Below, piece by piece: positions 14,723-21,087 of a stretch of DNA of 22,871 nucleotides (within the stretch, counting starts at the first letter, position 1; the number at the start of each line of letters is the position of its first letter). Location of the stretch: IMG/VR virus record IMGVR_UViG_3300045131_002193, positions 1 to 22,871 of that record; one strand, given 5' to 3'. A program made the position numbers and the translations under genes. The DNA is from a virus. The notes under the pieces were generated by a model. The model worked only from the letters and a program-made list of their open reading frames with translations. It made no database searches and was not told the DNA's origin.

Positions 14723-16555
14723 ATGAGTGAAAAGAACCTAACGGTCTGGCAAAGATTATCCCAAGCTTTTGGTCCTAATTCTCTTTTGAATCAAGATTAT
14801 CCTACGCTTAAATTTGATAAGAAAGAGTTATTAAGAACACAAGATAAGGAACAATATGAGCGTGAAAAACTTCAGGCACAGCAAACCTTTTATCTGTCCA
14901 ACCAATGGGCAAAAGTGGAGAATAACATGTATTCTCAAGCGGTTTATTATGAACCAACAAGACTTGCATCAGTTTATGATTATGAATCAATGGAGTATAC
15001 TCCTGAAATTTCTGCCGCGTTAGATATCTACGCTGAAGAATCTACTACAACAAATGAAGATGGATTTATATTACAAATTTATTCTGAATCAAAAAGAATA
15101 AAAGGTGTATTAGCCGATTTGTTTAACAATACGATGGATGTTAACACTAACTTAGCGATGTGGACAAGAAACACATGTAAGTATGGTGATAATTTTGTAT
15201 ATCTTAAATTAGACCCTGAAAAAGGTATTGTTGGTGTACAACAATTACCGAACATTGAAATTGAAAGGGTTGAGGCGGGTATGCACGAAAGAAGAGCACA
15301 ATCTATTGAAAATCCAACAGAACATAAGGCACTTCATTTCACTTGGAAGAATAAAAATATGGAGTTTCAATCATGGGAAATTGCTCACTTTAGATTATTG
15401 GGTGATGACAGAAAATTACCTTACGGTACTTCTATGTTGGAAAAAGCAAGAAGAATTTGGAAACAATTATTATTGTCTGAAGATGCGATGTTGATCTATA
15501 GAACTTCAAGAGCACCTGAAAGAAGAATATTTAAAGTGTTCGTAGGTAACATGGAAGATGCCGATGTTGAGGCTTACGTACAACGTGTTGCAAACAAATT
15601 CAAAAGAGATCAAGTTGTTGATCAAAAAACAGGTAATGTTGACATGAGATTTAATCAGATGGCAGTTGACCAAGATTATTTTGTACCTGTTAGAGATCCT
15701 GCAGCACCAAGTCCGATTGATACATTACCGGGAGCCACAAACTTATCCGAAATTGCGGATATTGAATATATTCAAAAGAAACTTTTAACGGCACTTCGTG
15801 TACCTAAAGCTTTCTTAGGATTTGAAGAAGTTGTTGGAGACGGAAAGAATTTAGCGTTACAAGATATTCGATTCGCCAGAACTATTAATAGAATTCAAAA
15901 GAGTATGTTAGCTGAACTTAATAAAGTTGCTATCATTCATCTGTTCTTATTAGGATTTGAAGAAGAGATTGAAAACTTTACACTTGGGTTAACAAACCCT
16001 TCAACACAAGCAGATCTTTTAAAGATCGATGTTTGGAAAGAAAAAATATTATTATACAAAGATGCAGTTTCAGATCCAGGAAATGGTATACAACCTGTAT
16101 CGTCTACTTGGGCTAAAAAACATATTCTCGGATTCTCTGATGAGGAAATTAAAGTTGATTTACAACAACAAAGAATTGAAAAGGCTGTTGGTGAAGAACT
16201 TAAAAATACTCCGGCTGTTATTCAAAAAACAGGAATATTCGATAATATAGACAAACTATATGGAAGTGTTTCAGGTTCTACAGTTGCAGGAGCAACACCT
16301 GAAGGTGAAGTTACAGAACCATTAGGAGGAGGATTCTCTACACCACCATCAGGAGGTGAAGAATTGACACCTAGTCCTGAAGAGGCACCTGCGGGAGAAA
16401 CACCACCAGAAACGGTACCAGAATCTCGTTTTTCTAACATGAATATTTTGTTAGATAACGATATGATTAAAGGTAGAGATGTTTTGGATTTAAGCCAAGG
16501 TCAACAATTTTTAGGAGAAATGGAAAAAGAATTGGATAACTTATTAAATTCCTAA
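14723..16555 (+). CDS. 20: Portal vertex protein (T4 gp20-like)
   Basis: A 610-residue protein that forms the twelve-fold ring at one capsid vertex, starts head assembly and docks the terminase. Recognisable gp20-type segments include MEYTPEISAALDIYAEEST (about 92-110), the block YRTSRAPERRIFKVFVGNM (about 260-278), NIEYIQKKLLTALRVPKAFL-like residues (IEYIQKKLLTALRVPKAFLG, about 348-367) and NLALQDIRFARTINRIQ. The last 90 residues are a Pro/Gly/Glu-rich linker (GGGFSTPPSGGEELTPSPEE) ending in a short helix. It lies 38 nt after terL on the same strand. T4 gp20 is 524 residues; the extra length is mostly this C-terminal linker. Confidence 0.96.
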   Translation: MSEKNLTVWQRLSQAFGPNSLLNQDYPTLKFDKKELLRTQDKEQYEREKLQAQQTFYLSNQWAKVENNMYSQAVYYEPTRLASVYDYESMEYTPEISAALDIYAEESTTTNEDGFILQIYSESKRIKGVLADLFNNTMDVNTNLAMWTRNTCKYGDNFVYLKLDPEKGIVGVQQLPNIEIERVEAGMHERRAQSIENPTEHKALHFTWKNKNMEFQSWEIAHFRLLGDDRKLPYGTSMLEKARRIWKQLLLSEDAMLIYRTSRAPERRIFKVFVGNMEDADVEAYVQRVANKFKRDQVVDQKTGNVDMRFNQMAVDQDYFVPVRDPAAPSPIDTLPGATNLSEIADIEYIQKKLLTALRVPKAFLGFEEVVGDGKNLALQDIRFARTINRIQKSMLAELNKVAIIHLFLLGFEEEIENFTLGLTNPSTQADLLKIDVWKEKILLYKDAVSDPGNGIQPVSSTWAKKHILGFSDEEIKVDLQQQRIEKAVGEELKNTPAVIQKTGIFDNIDKLYGSVSGSTVAGATPEGEVTEPLGGGFSTPPSGGEELTPSPEEAPAGETPPETVPESRFSNMNILLDNDMIKGRDVLDLSQGQQFLGEMEKELDNLLNS

Positions 16556-16563
16556 TATTTATT
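16556..16563 (+). promoter_or_regulatory. TATTTATT box
   Basis: ATATTTATT begins 1 nt after the portal stop codon and 16 nt before the ATG at 16580. It is a one-base variant of the recurring box. Confidence 0.35.
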
Positions 16564-16579
16564 AAAAAAATAAGTCCCA

Positions 16580-17278
16580 ATGACATTCGGAGAAGTAAAA
16601 TCCATAATAGAAGAGAGTTTGATTGAGTCGTACAAAGACCAAAAAAATTTCAAGAAAGTGATGAACGAGTTTCATCAAAACGTGCTGACAAATAAATCAA
16701 TCTCAAAACTATACTCTTTATATGATGATTTAACATCAGAAAAGGGTATGTCCGAATCTGACGCCAAAGAATATTTGGAGGAAGGGGTTAAATTAATTCA
16801 AACAATTTTGAGTTCTTCAAAATTACCTAAATCTAGTTCTAAGAGTATCAATAACAAATATTCTGACTTAGATAATATTGTTTATACTAAAACGTTGAAT
16901 ATCTCCGAGAGAATCCAATCTAAGAAAAATCTTGTAGACACATTAAAAAAGTCACCTAATAAAGTTAATGAATCTATCAATATTCCTTTAAAGTCTATGG
17001 TTAGCGTTGCTAATCAAACTTTAAAAAGTTATATTGATACAATGGATGAGAATACTAAAAAAGATTTTTTAAAAGTTGTTACCGGTAATCCAAAAGAATT
17101 AGAAACAGAATTCACAACTATAAAAGAAAGTGCAATAACAAAGTTACAAACTATCTTAGAGGGTGAAAGTGAAGTTGAGTTAAAGACTAAAATCTCAGAA
17201 ACTATTAATAAAATCAAAGGAGAAGAATTTAATCAAATGAACTATGTTAGAATTAGTTCGTTAGAAAAATCAATCTAA
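16580..17278 (+). CDS. Unknown helical protein between portal and protease
   Basis: A 232-residue, lysine/serine/glutamate-rich, predicted all-helical protein. Examples are TFGEVKSIIEESLIESYKDQ, ITKLQTILEGESEVELKTKI and SETINKIKGEEFNQMNYVRI. No cysteines, signal peptide or membrane segment are seen, and no family is recognised. In T4 the small prohead-core genes 67 and 68 lie between genes 20 and 21, so by position this may be a core protein. It is larger than gp67 (80 residues) or gp68 (141), and no sequence match is claimed. It ends 2 nt from the end of the convergent bS21 gene, with no terminator between. Confidence 0.75.
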   Translation: MTFGEVKSIIEESLIESYKDQKNFKKVMNEFHQNVLTNKSISKLYSLYDDLTSEKGMSESDAKEYLEEGVKLIQTILSSSKLPKSSSKSINNKYSDLDNIVYTKTLNISERIQSKKNLVDTLKKSPNKVNESINIPLKSMVSVANQTLKSYIDTMDENTKKDFLKVVTGNPKELETEFTTIKESAITKLQTILEGESEVELKTKISETINKIKGEEFNQMNYVRISSLEKSI

Positions 17279-17280
17279 AC

Positions 17281-17460
17281 CTATTTCATTTTTTGAGAGT
17301 AGATTGCCTTTAATTTCTGTGTTCTCTTTTTAACCGATGGTTTCACAAATTCCTTTCTTTCAAAAAGTATTTTTTGTTGTTTTGTTTTAATAACTTTAGA
17401 CTTAAGAGTTTTTAATGCTCTTTCTAAATTTTCGTTTTTTCCAATTTCTACAATTATCAT
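17281..17460 (-). CDS. rpsU: Ribosomal protein bS21, phage-encoded
   Basis: A 59-codon minus-strand frame from ATG 17460 to TAG 17281-17283. The protein begins MIIVEIGKNENLERALKTLK and has the family's central FERKEFVKPSVKKRTQKLKA (33-52), then IYSQKMK. This matches bS21 in order and spacing: MII-start, ENxExALKxxK, (R)xxFxKPSVxKR, then a Tyr near the end. Host bS21 is about 64-70 residues, so only the C-terminal tail is shorter. bS21 sits on the 30S platform beside the 3' end of 16S rRNA. In Bacteroidota it helps bury the anti-Shine-Dalgarno sequence. A tyrosine at residue 54 fits, from memory, the one implicated in Flavobacterium. It is the only minus-strand gene in the head block, with a TATTTAAT box 3 nt upstream. 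Other phages are known to carry bS21. Confidence 0.93.
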   Translation of the reverse strand: MIIVEIGKNENLERALKTLKSKVIKTKQQKILFERKEFVKPSVKKRTQKLKAIYSQKMK

Positions 17461-17463
17461 AAT

Positions 17464-17471
17464 ATTAAATA
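17464..17471 (-). promoter_or_regulatory. TATTTAAT box before rpsU
   Basis: On the minus strand TATTTAAT is followed by ATT and the ATG at 17460. The arrangement copies the TATTTATT-ATT-ATG before the minus-strand HExxH gene. Confidence 0.3.
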
Positions 17472-17490
17472 TATTTTAGATTTGTCATTT

Positions 17491-17522
17491 TTTGACTAAT
17501 GGTGTAAAATTTTCTATGTTTA
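17491..17522 (+). promoter_or_regulatory. Candidate Bacteroidota-type promoter before the 17557 gene
   Basis: TTTG (17491-17494) and TATGTTTA (17515-17522) are separated by 20 nt. This fits the TTTG / TAnnTTTG pattern except for the last base. The start codon is 34 nt downstream. Confidence 0.35.
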
Positions 17523-17556
17523 TACAAACAAATAAACTTTTATAACATGAAACATA

Positions 17557-18021
17557 ATGAAGAAAGGAAAAACATCGAGAATAAATAATTTCGAATCCTT
17601 AAAAGTTAATTTTGGAACAGTCGATTCCAAGAATCTAAAATCAATATACATAAACATACAATCATGGGTTAATCCCAAAATATCATCAGACAATTGGAAT
17701 AGAGTTGTCTGTAATCTTAGTAGAGAAATAAAACATTCAGTATACAATAATCTTGATAGAACCTTATATGAGGAAAAGACAATAGTCGATCTTGATCTTA
17801 GAACTAGCGGAATTGTTTACGGTAAAAAATCATTTCTTAATTTAGAAATTAATCTTTTTACATTATTAGAATTGGATTTTAAGTCCACACAAGTTAAAGA
17901 CTCCATCAAAAAAATTGTACAAAAAATCAATAATGAAAACTTTAATAGTAATTCTTATTTTGATTTTACATTAACAAAGAACGGAAATATCGATAAATCA
18001 GAACCGCAAGTATATTTATAG
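17557..18021 (+). CDS. Unknown 154-residue protein upstream of the protease
   Basis: No family is recognised. The protein is basic at its N-terminus (KKGKTSRINNFESLKVNFG) and looks alpha/beta: IYINIQSWVNPKISSDNW, then a helix CNLSREIKHSVYNNLD, strands TIVDLDLRTSGIVYGKKSFL and LNLEINLFTLLELDF, and a C-terminal helix. There is no signal peptide. The alternating hydrophobic strands fit a small folded structural or assembly protein. It lies between the bS21 gene and the prohead protease, and its own promoter is possible. The next TATTTATA box overlaps its last codons, so the protease can be transcribed independently. Function unknown. Confidence 0.75.
   Translation: MKKGKTSRINNFESLKVNFGTVDSKNLKSIYINIQSWVNPKISSDNWNRVVCNLSREIKHSVYNNLDRTLYEEKTIVDLDLRTSGIVYGKKSFLNLEINLFTLLELDFKSTQVKDSIKKIVQKINNENFNSNSYFDFTLTKNGNIDKSEPQVYL
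18013..18020 (+). promoter_or_regulatory. TATTTATA box before the prohead protease
   Basis: ATATTTATA lies 12 nt before the protease ATG at 18033. It overlaps the final codons and stop of the preceding gene, so the sequence serves two roles. Confidence 0.45.
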
Positions 18022-18032
18022 AAAAAGTTTAA

Positions 18033-18752
18033 ATGAAAGAATTACGTATACTTGGTCCTAATGAATCAGGAAGAGGAATTTTGATTGAAATGGACGCCGG
18101 TTATGTTTCTCCTACGGACATACTTAATGAGTCTGTGTTTAAAGAGAGTAACATGTTGGATTATAAAAAACCGTTTGAATTCTATGCTGTTTTACAGAAA
18201 TATAACACACCTAATAGAAACGGAAGATTTTATCCTGAAAGAATCCTGAAAAGAGAAGCTGATAGATATAAGAAAACTATATCTAAAGGATTGTCCACTT
18301 CAGAATTAAACCATCCAGAATCTTCATTAATTGACCTTGATAGAGTTGCCCATATTATCACCGATATTTGGTGGGAAGGAAATATTCTAATGGGTAAATT
18401 AAAATTATTAACATCTCCAGGATTTCATGAGAGTGGTGTTGTATCAACTAAAGGAGATATTGCAGCTAACTTAATGAGACAAGGAGTTACCATGGGAGTA
18501 TCATCAAGAGGTGTAGGGTCCTTAAAAAAGGTTGGTGAAAGAAATGAGGTACAAGATGACTTTGAATTGATTTGTTTCGATTTAGTATCATCTCCATCAA
18601 CTCCAGGAGCATATTTATTCGCTAACCCTGAAGACAGATTAAAATATGAAGAGAATTTAGATGAAGAGAAAATAATGTCAGGTTCTATTCAAGGAGACGC
18701 GGGTAAGTCTATTGATTTAATGAAAAAATTATCCGATTATTTGGGTAAATAA
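18033..18752 (+). CDS. 21: Prohead core protease (T4 gp21-like)
   Basis: A 239-residue serine protease that matures the prohead by cutting the scaffold and the capsid-protein N-terminus before packaging. The expected catalytic signatures are present: His in SELNHPESS (H94), Ser in MGVSSRGVGS (S157/S158) and a conserved FDLVSSPSTPGA (D183). The spacing is as in gp21/U9-type (herpesvirus assemblin-fold) proteases. The N-terminus contains ILNES (E33/S34), which looks like a self-cleavage site. The gene lies between the head genes and the scaffold, as in T4, and is preceded by its own TATTTATA box. The DUF4494-like gene follows after 6 nt. Confidence 0.94.
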   Translation: MKELRILGPNESGRGILIEMDAGYVSPTDILNESVFKESNMLDYKKPFEFYAVLQKYNTPNRNGRFYPERILKREADRYKKTISKGLSTSELNHPESSLIDLDRVAHIITDIWWEGNILMGKLKLLTSPGFHESGVVSTKGDIAANLMRQGVTMGVSSRGVGSLKKVGERNEVQDDFELICFDLVSSPSTPGAYLFANPEDRLKYEENLDEEKIMSGSIQGDAGKSIDLMKKLSDYLGK

Positions 18753-18758
18753 AACATT

Positions 18759-18968
18759 ATGGACGAAAAATATTTTGTAGCAAAAATTACTTATGATTTA
18801 CCTGATGAAAATTCTGGTAAAATTAAAAAGATCAGAGAAGAAAAACTTGTTAAAGGTTTTTCTGTTACCGATGTAGAAGCAAAGGTTACTAAGAAGTATG
18901 AAGGTTTCTCACACGAATGGAGAATAACTTCAGTATCTGAAAGTAAAATTGATGAAGTAATTGATTAA
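18759..18968 (+). CDS. DUF4494-like small protein
   Basis: A 69-residue protein resembling the Bacteroidota DUF4494 family. It starts YFVAKITYDLPDENSGKIKK, then has EEKLVKGFSVTDVEAKV and ends EWRITSVSESKIDEVI, matching the family's strand, charged turn, strand, helix and closing strand. Family function is unknown to me. The gene is 6 nt after the protease gene and is followed by a strong terminator, so it is probably cotranscribed with gene 21. Its presence supports a Bacteroidota host. The assignment is from memory of the pattern, without a search. Confidence 0.72.
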   Translation: MDEKYFVAKITYDLPDENSGKIKKIREEKLVKGFSVTDVEAKVTKKYEGFSHEWRITSVSESKIDEVID

Positions 18969-18976
18969 AAAGAATA

Positions 18977-19002
18977 AAGTGGTCTCAGACCACTTTTTTT
19001 TT
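18977..19002 (+). terminator. Intrinsic terminator after the protease operon
   Basis: A perfect 8-bp stem AAGTGGTC / GACCACTT with a TCA loop, running into nine T residues in total. It lies 9 nt after the stop at 18968 and just before the next TATTTATA box. Confidence 0.93.
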
Positions 19003-19011
19003 GCCTGGATA

Positions 19012-19019
19012 TATTTATA
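19012..19019 (+). promoter_or_regulatory. TATTTATA box
   Basis: ATATTTATA lies 12 nt before the ATG at 19032 and directly after an intrinsic terminator, so it must start a new transcript if the downstream gene is expressed separately. This is one of the best-placed copies. Confidence 0.5.
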
Positions 19020-19031
19020 GAGTAAAAGAAT

Positions 19032-19343
19032 ATGAATATATTAATATCAAGCAGCAACGTAAATAAGGTTATTCAAAACGGTACAATCGAAGAAGGAATT
19101 ACCGCAGCAACATCATTAGGTTTAACACAATACAGTGTTTCTCCATTATCAGCCCCTAATTTCTTTGTTAACAATGAATTAGGAGAGGGATATACTTTTA
19201 TGTTAACTGATGACTCATCAACTAATCGATTCTTAGTATTTGATACATCTGCAAGTAATGTTTTGTCATGGGTTGATACTAATTACCCATCCGCAACTAT
19301 TACAAGTTTCTCAAAAACATCGTGGTCATTATACACAATTTAA
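19032..19343 (+). CDS. Unknown 103-residue protein
   Basis: No family is recognised. The protein is Ser/Thr/Asn-rich with few charges, for example ILISSSNVNKVIQNGTIEEG, FMLTDDSSTNRFLVFDTSAS and NYPSATITSFSKTSWSLYTI. The pattern suggests a small beta-rich fold, as in capsid decoration or other virion proteins. There is no signal peptide or hydrophobic membrane helix. It is flanked by a terminator and a TATTTATA box upstream and a TATTTATT box downstream, so it seems to be an independent late transcription unit between protease and scaffold. A decoration role is only a guess. Confidence 0.72.
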   Translation: MNILISSSNVNKVIQNGTIEEGITAATSLGLTQYSVSPLSAPNFFVNNELGEGYTFMLTDDSSTNRFLVFDTSASNVLSWVDTNYPSATITSFSKTSWSLYTI

Positions 19344-19362
19344 TTTTTTTCCATTTAGACAC

Positions 19363-19370
19363 TATTTATT
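19363..19370 (+). promoter_or_regulatory. TATTTATT box before the scaffold gene
   Basis: CTATTTATT lies 22 nt before the scaffold ATG at 19393. A second A/T element ATATAAAT follows at about 19379, so the true promoter element is uncertain. Confidence 0.3.
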
Positions 19371-19392
19371 AGGATAAAATATAAATTTTTCT

Positions 19393-21057
19393 ATGCAAGA
19401 AAATAAATCAATTGTTGAAGAGGCGCTTATTCAAATGAGAAATGTTGAAGAAGCTATCGCCCAAAATGCAAAAGGAATACTTGCTTCTACTATGAAGGAA
19501 GAAATCAGTCAATTAGTAAAAGAATCTCTATCTGAACAAGAAGAAGAAGAAGATGAGGTTGAGTTAGACTTAGATACTGAAATGGACATGGACTCTGATG
19601 AAGAAGAAATGGATATGGATGTTGATAACGAAGATGAAGACGAGATCGAAATGGATCTTGATGCATCTGACGACTTTGATTCTGAAGAACCAATCGATTT
19701 AACAGGAGCATCTGACGACGAAATACTTAAAATTTTTAAGGCTATGGGAGAAGAAGATGGTATCATCGTTAAAAAAGACGGTGAAGATATTCACATCACT
19801 GATAACAATCAAGATGCTGAGTACTTAGTTAAATTAGGTGAATCAGAAGAAATGGAAGAGTCTATGTATGATGAACTTGATGAAGAAGACATGGAATTAG
19901 ACATGGATTCTGAAATGGGTTCTGACATGGGTGCAGATGCTGATATAGACATGATCGTTAACAAATTATTCGACGGAGATTCTCACCTTGAAGAAGATGA
20001 GGATGAAGAAGACGAAGATGAGATGGACGAGATTGTTTATGAAATAGAGATGGATGACGAAGTGACTGAAGATGATGACATCGACCCAATGGGTGGAATG
20101 TCAATCGACGTTGACTCAGAAATGGGTGAACAATCTATGGATTCTGAATTAGACATTGAGATGGAATCAGAAATGTACGAGGAAGATGAATTAGATGAAT
20201 CTTACGACCATAAAAGAGTCGGAGTAAAAGAGGCTAAAATGGCAATTAAACCTAAGGGTGTTGGCATGGGAAAGCCTGACTTCAAATATGATGGTGAAAC
20301 AGAATACAAATCACCTAAAAAAATGAAGCAAGGAACAAAAGGCGTTGGTATGGGTAAACCTAAGTTCGATTACAAGAAGGGTGAAAACATGGTAGGTAAA
20401 GCTAAAAAAGTTGAAACTAAAGAAGGTCAAGGATACGACGATAGAGAAGATGAAAAGTTATCTATGAAGCATGGTAAAATTGCTTCTAAGAAACTTGACT
20501 CAACAAAAGCACGTAGAGATGATGCTAAATTCGAAAAGGAAGAAACTAAAGAAGCTGCACGTACATATGGTTTTGGTTCTAAAGACGGATCAAGAGGTTT
20601 AAGAAAGGGTATCACTAATAACAGAAACTATGTTTATGGTAAAGGTGGTGTTCAAAAAGAATCTATTGAAGAAGAAGTAAAACAATTAAGAGAGAAGAAT
20701 GAAGAGTACAGAAAAGCACTTAACATTTTTAGATCTAAACTTAATGAAGTTGCAATCTTCAATTCGAACTTGGCATACGCTACAAGATTATTTACAGAAC
20801 ATTCAACAACTAAGAAAGAAAAGATTAACATCTTAAGAAGATTCGACGGAGTTGAAAGTTTAAAAGAATCTAAAAATCTATACAAAACTCTAAAAGATGA
20901 GTTAGGTCATGAGACACCAACTAAATCTATCAACGAATCTGTTGGTAAGATTGATAAAGTGGTTACTACAGGATCTTCAGCAACTCTAATGGAGAATAAA
21001 ACTTATGAGGCACCTCAATTCTTAAGAATTAAGGATCTTATGAGTAAAATAGGATAA
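19393..21057 (+). CDS. 22: Prohead core scaffold protein (T4 gp22-like), very acidic
   Basis: A 554-residue internal scaffold that shapes the prohead and is destroyed by the gp21 protease. Assignment rests on position between genes 21 and 23 and on the C-terminal region (about 430-554), which has the gp22-like block AIFNSNLAYATRLFTEHSTT and KKEKINILRRFDGVESL. Residues 1-50 are helical. Residues about 50-280 are extremely acidic with a D/E/M bias. Two copies of KGVGMGKPxFxY (about 286-297 and 315-326) begin a basic stretch to about 420. The protein is twice as long as T4 gp22 (269 residues), mainly through the acidic and basic insertions. Possible protease sites include KLNE/V and SINE/S. It ends 30 nt before the capsid gene. 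Confidence 0.9.
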   Translation: MQENKSIVEEALIQMRNVEEAIAQNAKGILASTMKEEISQLVKESLSEQEEEEDEVELDLDTEMDMDSDEEEMDMDVDNEDEDEIEMDLDASDDFDSEEPIDLTGASDDEILKIFKAMGEEDGIIVKKDGEDIHITDNNQDAEYLVKLGESEEMEESMYDELDEEDMELDMDSEMGSDMGADADIDMIVNKLFDGDSHLEEDEDEEDEDEMDEIVYEIEMDDEVTEDDDIDPMGGMSIDVDSEMGEQSMDSELDIEMESEMYEEDELDESYDHKRVGVKEAKMAIKPKGVGMGKPDFKYDGETEYKSPKKMKQGTKGVGMGKPKFDYKKGENMVGKAKKVETKEGQGYDDREDEKLSMKHGKIASKKLDSTKARRDDAKFEKEETKEAARTYGFGSKDGSRGLRKGITNNRNYVYGKGGVQKESIEEEVKQLREKNEEYRKALNIFRSKLNEVAIFNSNLAYATRLFTEHSTTKKEKINILRRFDGVESLKESKNLYKTLKDELGHETPTKSINESVGKIDKVVTTGSSATLMENKTYEAPQFLRIKDLMSKIG

Positions 21058-21060
21058 ATA
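21054..21060 (+). promoter_or_regulatory. ATAAATA element before the capsid gene
   Basis: ATAAATA, in the orientation of the T4 late -10 element, overlaps the scaffold stop and lies 27 nt before the capsid ATG. The leader is A-rich with no Shine-Dalgarno sequence. It could be a late promoter or simply an A-rich initiation leader. Confidence 0.3.
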
Positions 21061-21087
21061 AAAATAAAAAAAACAAAACATACTAAA

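Noticed and set aside
17547-17588. Short frame from ATG 17547
   Set aside because: It ends after about 13 codons and overlaps the longer gene starting at 17557 in another frame.
18612-18619. TATTTATT inside the protease gene
   Set aside because: It lies well within a coding region with no start downstream; it shows that variants of the box also occur by chance in this AT-rich DNA.
19505-19766. Minus-strand Ser-rich frames opposite the scaffold
   Set aside because: They result from GAT/GAA-rich acidic codons read backwards (ATC/TTC) and have no start context of their own.
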